This document shows positions 5,743-7,247 of a stretch of DNA of 7,247 nt, piece by piece (positions within the stretch are counted from its first letter, which is position 1; every line of letters begins with the position of its first letter). The notes under the pieces are model-generated. The model had not been told where the DNA came from, ran no database searches, and saw only the letters and a program-made list of their open reading frames with translations. The position numbers and the translations under genes were made by a program. Source of the DNA: Ignavibacteria bacterium (lineage in GTDB: Bacteria; Bacteroidota; Ignavibacteria; UBA10030; SZUA-254). The DNA is taken from the NCBI GenBank assembly GCA_005877655.1, contig VBOC01000236.1:1-7247 (forward strand). Direction: 5' to 3'.

Positions 5743-6234
5743 CTACCTCGATATCTCTAGAATTTCATACTCGAGCGTGCCGGCGGGGACCGTTATTTTT
5801 GCCGTTTGACCGGCGGTCTTGCCCATGAGTCCCCGGCCAAGCGGCGAGGTGACCGATATCTTGTTCTTCTCAAAATCAGCTTCCTCGGGAGAAACGAGCA
5901 GGTAGTGGACGATTTCATTCGTCTTCAGGTCCTTAAGCTTCACTTTCGACAGAATATAGACTTTGTCGTTGGGGAGTTCCTTGCTCTCGATTATGCGGGC
6001 GCACGAAAGAGTCTGTTCCAGCTTGGCGATCCGCAATTCGAGATGTTGCTGTTCTTCCTTCGCAGCGTCGTATTCGGCATTTTCTGAAAGGTCTCCGTGA
6101 CTCCTTGCTTCGCCGATTTTTTGCGCCATCTCGGCTCTTCCGTTCAACTTGAGCTCATGAAGATCGTGCTCCAGCTCCACCAGCCTCTCCCTTGTCAGGT
6201 AGACGACTCCATTGTTCTTATTGTTCTCTCCCAT
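5743..6234 (-). CDS. greA: Transcription elongation factor GreA
   Basis: GreA enters the RNA polymerase secondary channel and stimulates cleavage of backtracked transcripts. From ATG at 6232-6234 the protein has 163 residues, close to the family's roughly 158. An N-terminal coiled coil (about 12-80) carries the acidic tip motif HGDLSENAEYDAAKEEQ (46-62), whose Asp and Glu coordinate catalytic magnesium in E. coli GreA. The C-terminal FKBP-like domain (about 85-163) has VSPEEADFEKNKISVTSPLG and ends LEYEILEISR. The first few residues (MGENNKNN) are a polar addition. A TTG directly before the ATG is a possible start, but the GGGATAGG ribosome-binding site suits the ATG. It lies after the ribBA terminator and before the tRNA cluster, so it is probably transcribed alone; its promoter is not obvious in the short gap. 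Confidence 0.96.
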   Translation of the reverse strand: MGENNKNNGVVYLTRERLVELEHDLHELKLNGRAEMAQKIGEARSHGDLSENAEYDAAKEEQQHLELRIAKLEQTLSCARIIESKELPNDKVYILSKVKLKDLKTNEIVHYLLVSPEEADFEKNKISVTSPLGRGLMGKTAGQTAKITVPAGTLEYEILEISR

Positions 6235-6274
6235 CAACCTATCCCATTCGGATCAATTGCCAATACTGAACGCG

Positions 6275-6315
6275 AAAAAGAAAAGCCATCATTCCAACCT
6301 GGTCGGAATGGTGGC
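6275..6315 (-). terminator. Rho-independent terminator after ribBA
   Basis: On the minus strand GCCACCATTCC (6305-6315) pairs with GGAATGATGGC (6285-6295) to give an 11-bp stem with one A-C mismatch and a 9-nt loop. It is followed by TTTTCTTTTT (6275-6284). It lies 53 nt after the ribBA stop and 40 nt before the greA ATG, and so separates the two genes. The remaining bases of this 131-nt gap hold no gene. Confidence 0.8.
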
Positions 6316-6368
6316 CGGGTAATTTATTTCAATCTACAACTCTGGTTTTACAAAAGCAAGAGGATTTC

Positions 6369-7247
6369 TCATTTTTTTTTCTTATCGATCAAAATGAGAT
6401 GACCGAGCTTATCCCGCTTAGTTTTCAAATACTTCTCATTGAGCTCGTGAGGCTGTGCTTCAAGGGGTACGCGTTCCACAATTTCCAAGCCGTATCCTTG
6501 CAACCCTACCACCTTCTTCGGGTTATTGGTCATCAGCCGCATTTTCCCGACACCAAGGTCCCGGAGGATTTGGGCCCCGATGCCGTAATCACGCAAATCG
6601 GGCCGGAACCCCAGCTTTTCATTTGCTTCCACCGTATCCATCCCCTCGTCCTGAAGCTTGTATGCTTTGAGCTTGTTTGACAGCCCGATGCCGCGCCCCT
6701 CCTGGCGCATGTAGAGCACCACTCCGAGGCCCTCTTTCGCGACCAGCCCCAGGGCTGCGTTCAACTGCTCATTGCAATCGCAACGCATCGATCCGAATAC
6801 GTCTCCCGTCAGGCATTCCGAATGAACTCTCACCAGCACGGGTGCGTCCGGCGCGATCACTCCTTTGACGAGGGCGATGTGCTCCTTGCTGTCCGTCTCG
6901 CTACGGTAAAGATGGATATTGAAAACTCCATGGCGCGTCGGCAATTCCGTTGAAACCACACGCCGGACCAGCTTCTCTCTCTCCATCCTGTACCGAATAA
7001 GGTCCTTCACGGTGATCATCCGCAGCCCGAACCGCCGTGCACCACCGCAGAGGTGCGGCACCCGTGCCATGGAGCCATCCTCATTCATAATCTCACAGAG
7101 GACGCCGGCGGGGTAGCGTCCGGCTAGCCGGCACAAATCGACGATCGCCTCCGTGTGCCCGGCGCGGCGGAGCACGCCGCCTTCGATCGCCCGGAGGGGG
7201 AAAATGTGCCCCGGCCGGGCAAGGTCGCTCGGCTTCGTCTTCGGGTC
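6369..7247 (-). CDS. ribBA: Bifunctional riboflavin biosynthesis protein RibBA (N-terminus beyond window)
   Basis: RibBA joins 3,4-dihydroxy-2-butanone-4-phosphate synthase (from ribulose 5-phosphate) to GTP cyclohydrolase II (opens GTP, releasing formate and pyrophosphate), the two entry reactions of riboflavin synthesis. The frame is open to the window edge, giving 292 visible residues. The RibB end contains [28 protein letters not shown] and [13 protein letters not shown] linker leads to the RibA domain from about residue 95. The zinc cysteines are in [15 protein letters not shown] (visible residues 144-158), followed by [25 protein letters not shown] and [15 protein letters not shown]. 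All recognisable GTP cyclohydrolase II residues are present. The protein ends in KKKK. Compared with the usual roughly 400 residues, about 110 N-terminal ones lie outside. A GTG at 7173-7175 is internal, not the start. A terminator follows. Confidence 0.97.
   Translation of the reverse strand, partial: DPKTKPSDLARPGHIFPLRAIEGGVLRRAGHTEAIVDLCRLAGRYPAGVLCEIMNEDGSMARVPHLCGGARRFGLRMITVKDLIRYRMEREKLVRRVVSTELPTRHGVFNIHLYRSETDSKEHIALVKGVIAPDAPVLVRVHSECLTGDVFGSMRCDCNEQLNAALGLVAKEGLGVVLYMRQEGRGIGLSNKLKAYKLQDEGMDTVEANEKLGFRPDLRDYGIGAQILRDLGVGKMRLMTNNPKKVVGLQGYGLEIVERVPLEAQPHELNEKYLKTKRDKLGHLILIDKKKK

Noticed and set aside
6331..6359. Promoter-like TTGCTT-17 nt-TAGATT on the minus strand after ribBA
   Set aside because: The spacing is good, but a transcript starting there would run straight into the ribBA terminator hairpin (6275-6315), so it is more likely chance in A/T-rich DNA than the greA promoter.

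Overview
This 7.2-kb window is a bacterial housekeeping segment in which every supported gene lies on the minus strand. In transcription order (high to low coordinate) it reads: ribBA (5' end cut by the window), a rho-independent terminator, greA, tRNA-Gly(GCC), a terminator-like hairpin, tRNA-Cys(GCA), tRNA-Leu(UAA), tRNA-Val(GAC), thrS, infC, rpmI, rplT, pheS and the beginning of pheT. I found no mobile element, CRISPR array, defence gene or foreign-looking island. The features of interest are in starts, stops and leaders rather than in a new gene system.

Organism: GC content is moderate (a little above half by eye). All four tRNA genes lack an encoded CCA. PheS carries the motif-2 variant RNEAISARSYCLFHQVEG, which I associate with Bacteroidota/Chlorobiota (FCB-group) PheS. 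GreA (LVSPEEADF, SVTSPLGRGLMGK) also looks like Chlorobi/Ignavibacteria-type GreA. I infer a member of the FCB superphylum, perhaps an Ignavibacteria or Chlorobi relative. This is family recognition from memory, not a search.

Region by region: 6369-7247 encodes the C-terminal three quarters of RibBA (riboflavin synthesis). 6238-6368 holds the ribBA terminator. 5743-6234 is greA. 5580-5742 holds a good sigma70-like promoter for tRNA-Gly. 5102-5579 holds four tRNA genes, with a hairpin plus U-tract and a 12-bp palindrome between Gly and Cys. 5018-5101 is a short thrS leader. 3080-5017 is thrS, which overlaps infC by 5 nt. infC is followed by tightly packed rpmI and rplT (13- and 15-nt gaps), then pheS after 57 nt and pheT after 14 nt. 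This is the widespread thrS-infC-rpmI-rplT-pheS-pheT translation operon, making two aminoacyl-tRNA synthetases, initiation factor 3 and two 50S proteins.

Two points matter most for anyone using this annotation. First, infC almost certainly starts at an AUU codon (3082-3084), not at the in-frame GTG at 3040-3042, because the conserved N-terminal RVNEEIR lies upstream of that GTG. Second, the pheT frame is broken by a TAA at 25-27, exactly where the family has a conserved tyrosine (DITN-Y), and the frame then continues in register to the window edge.
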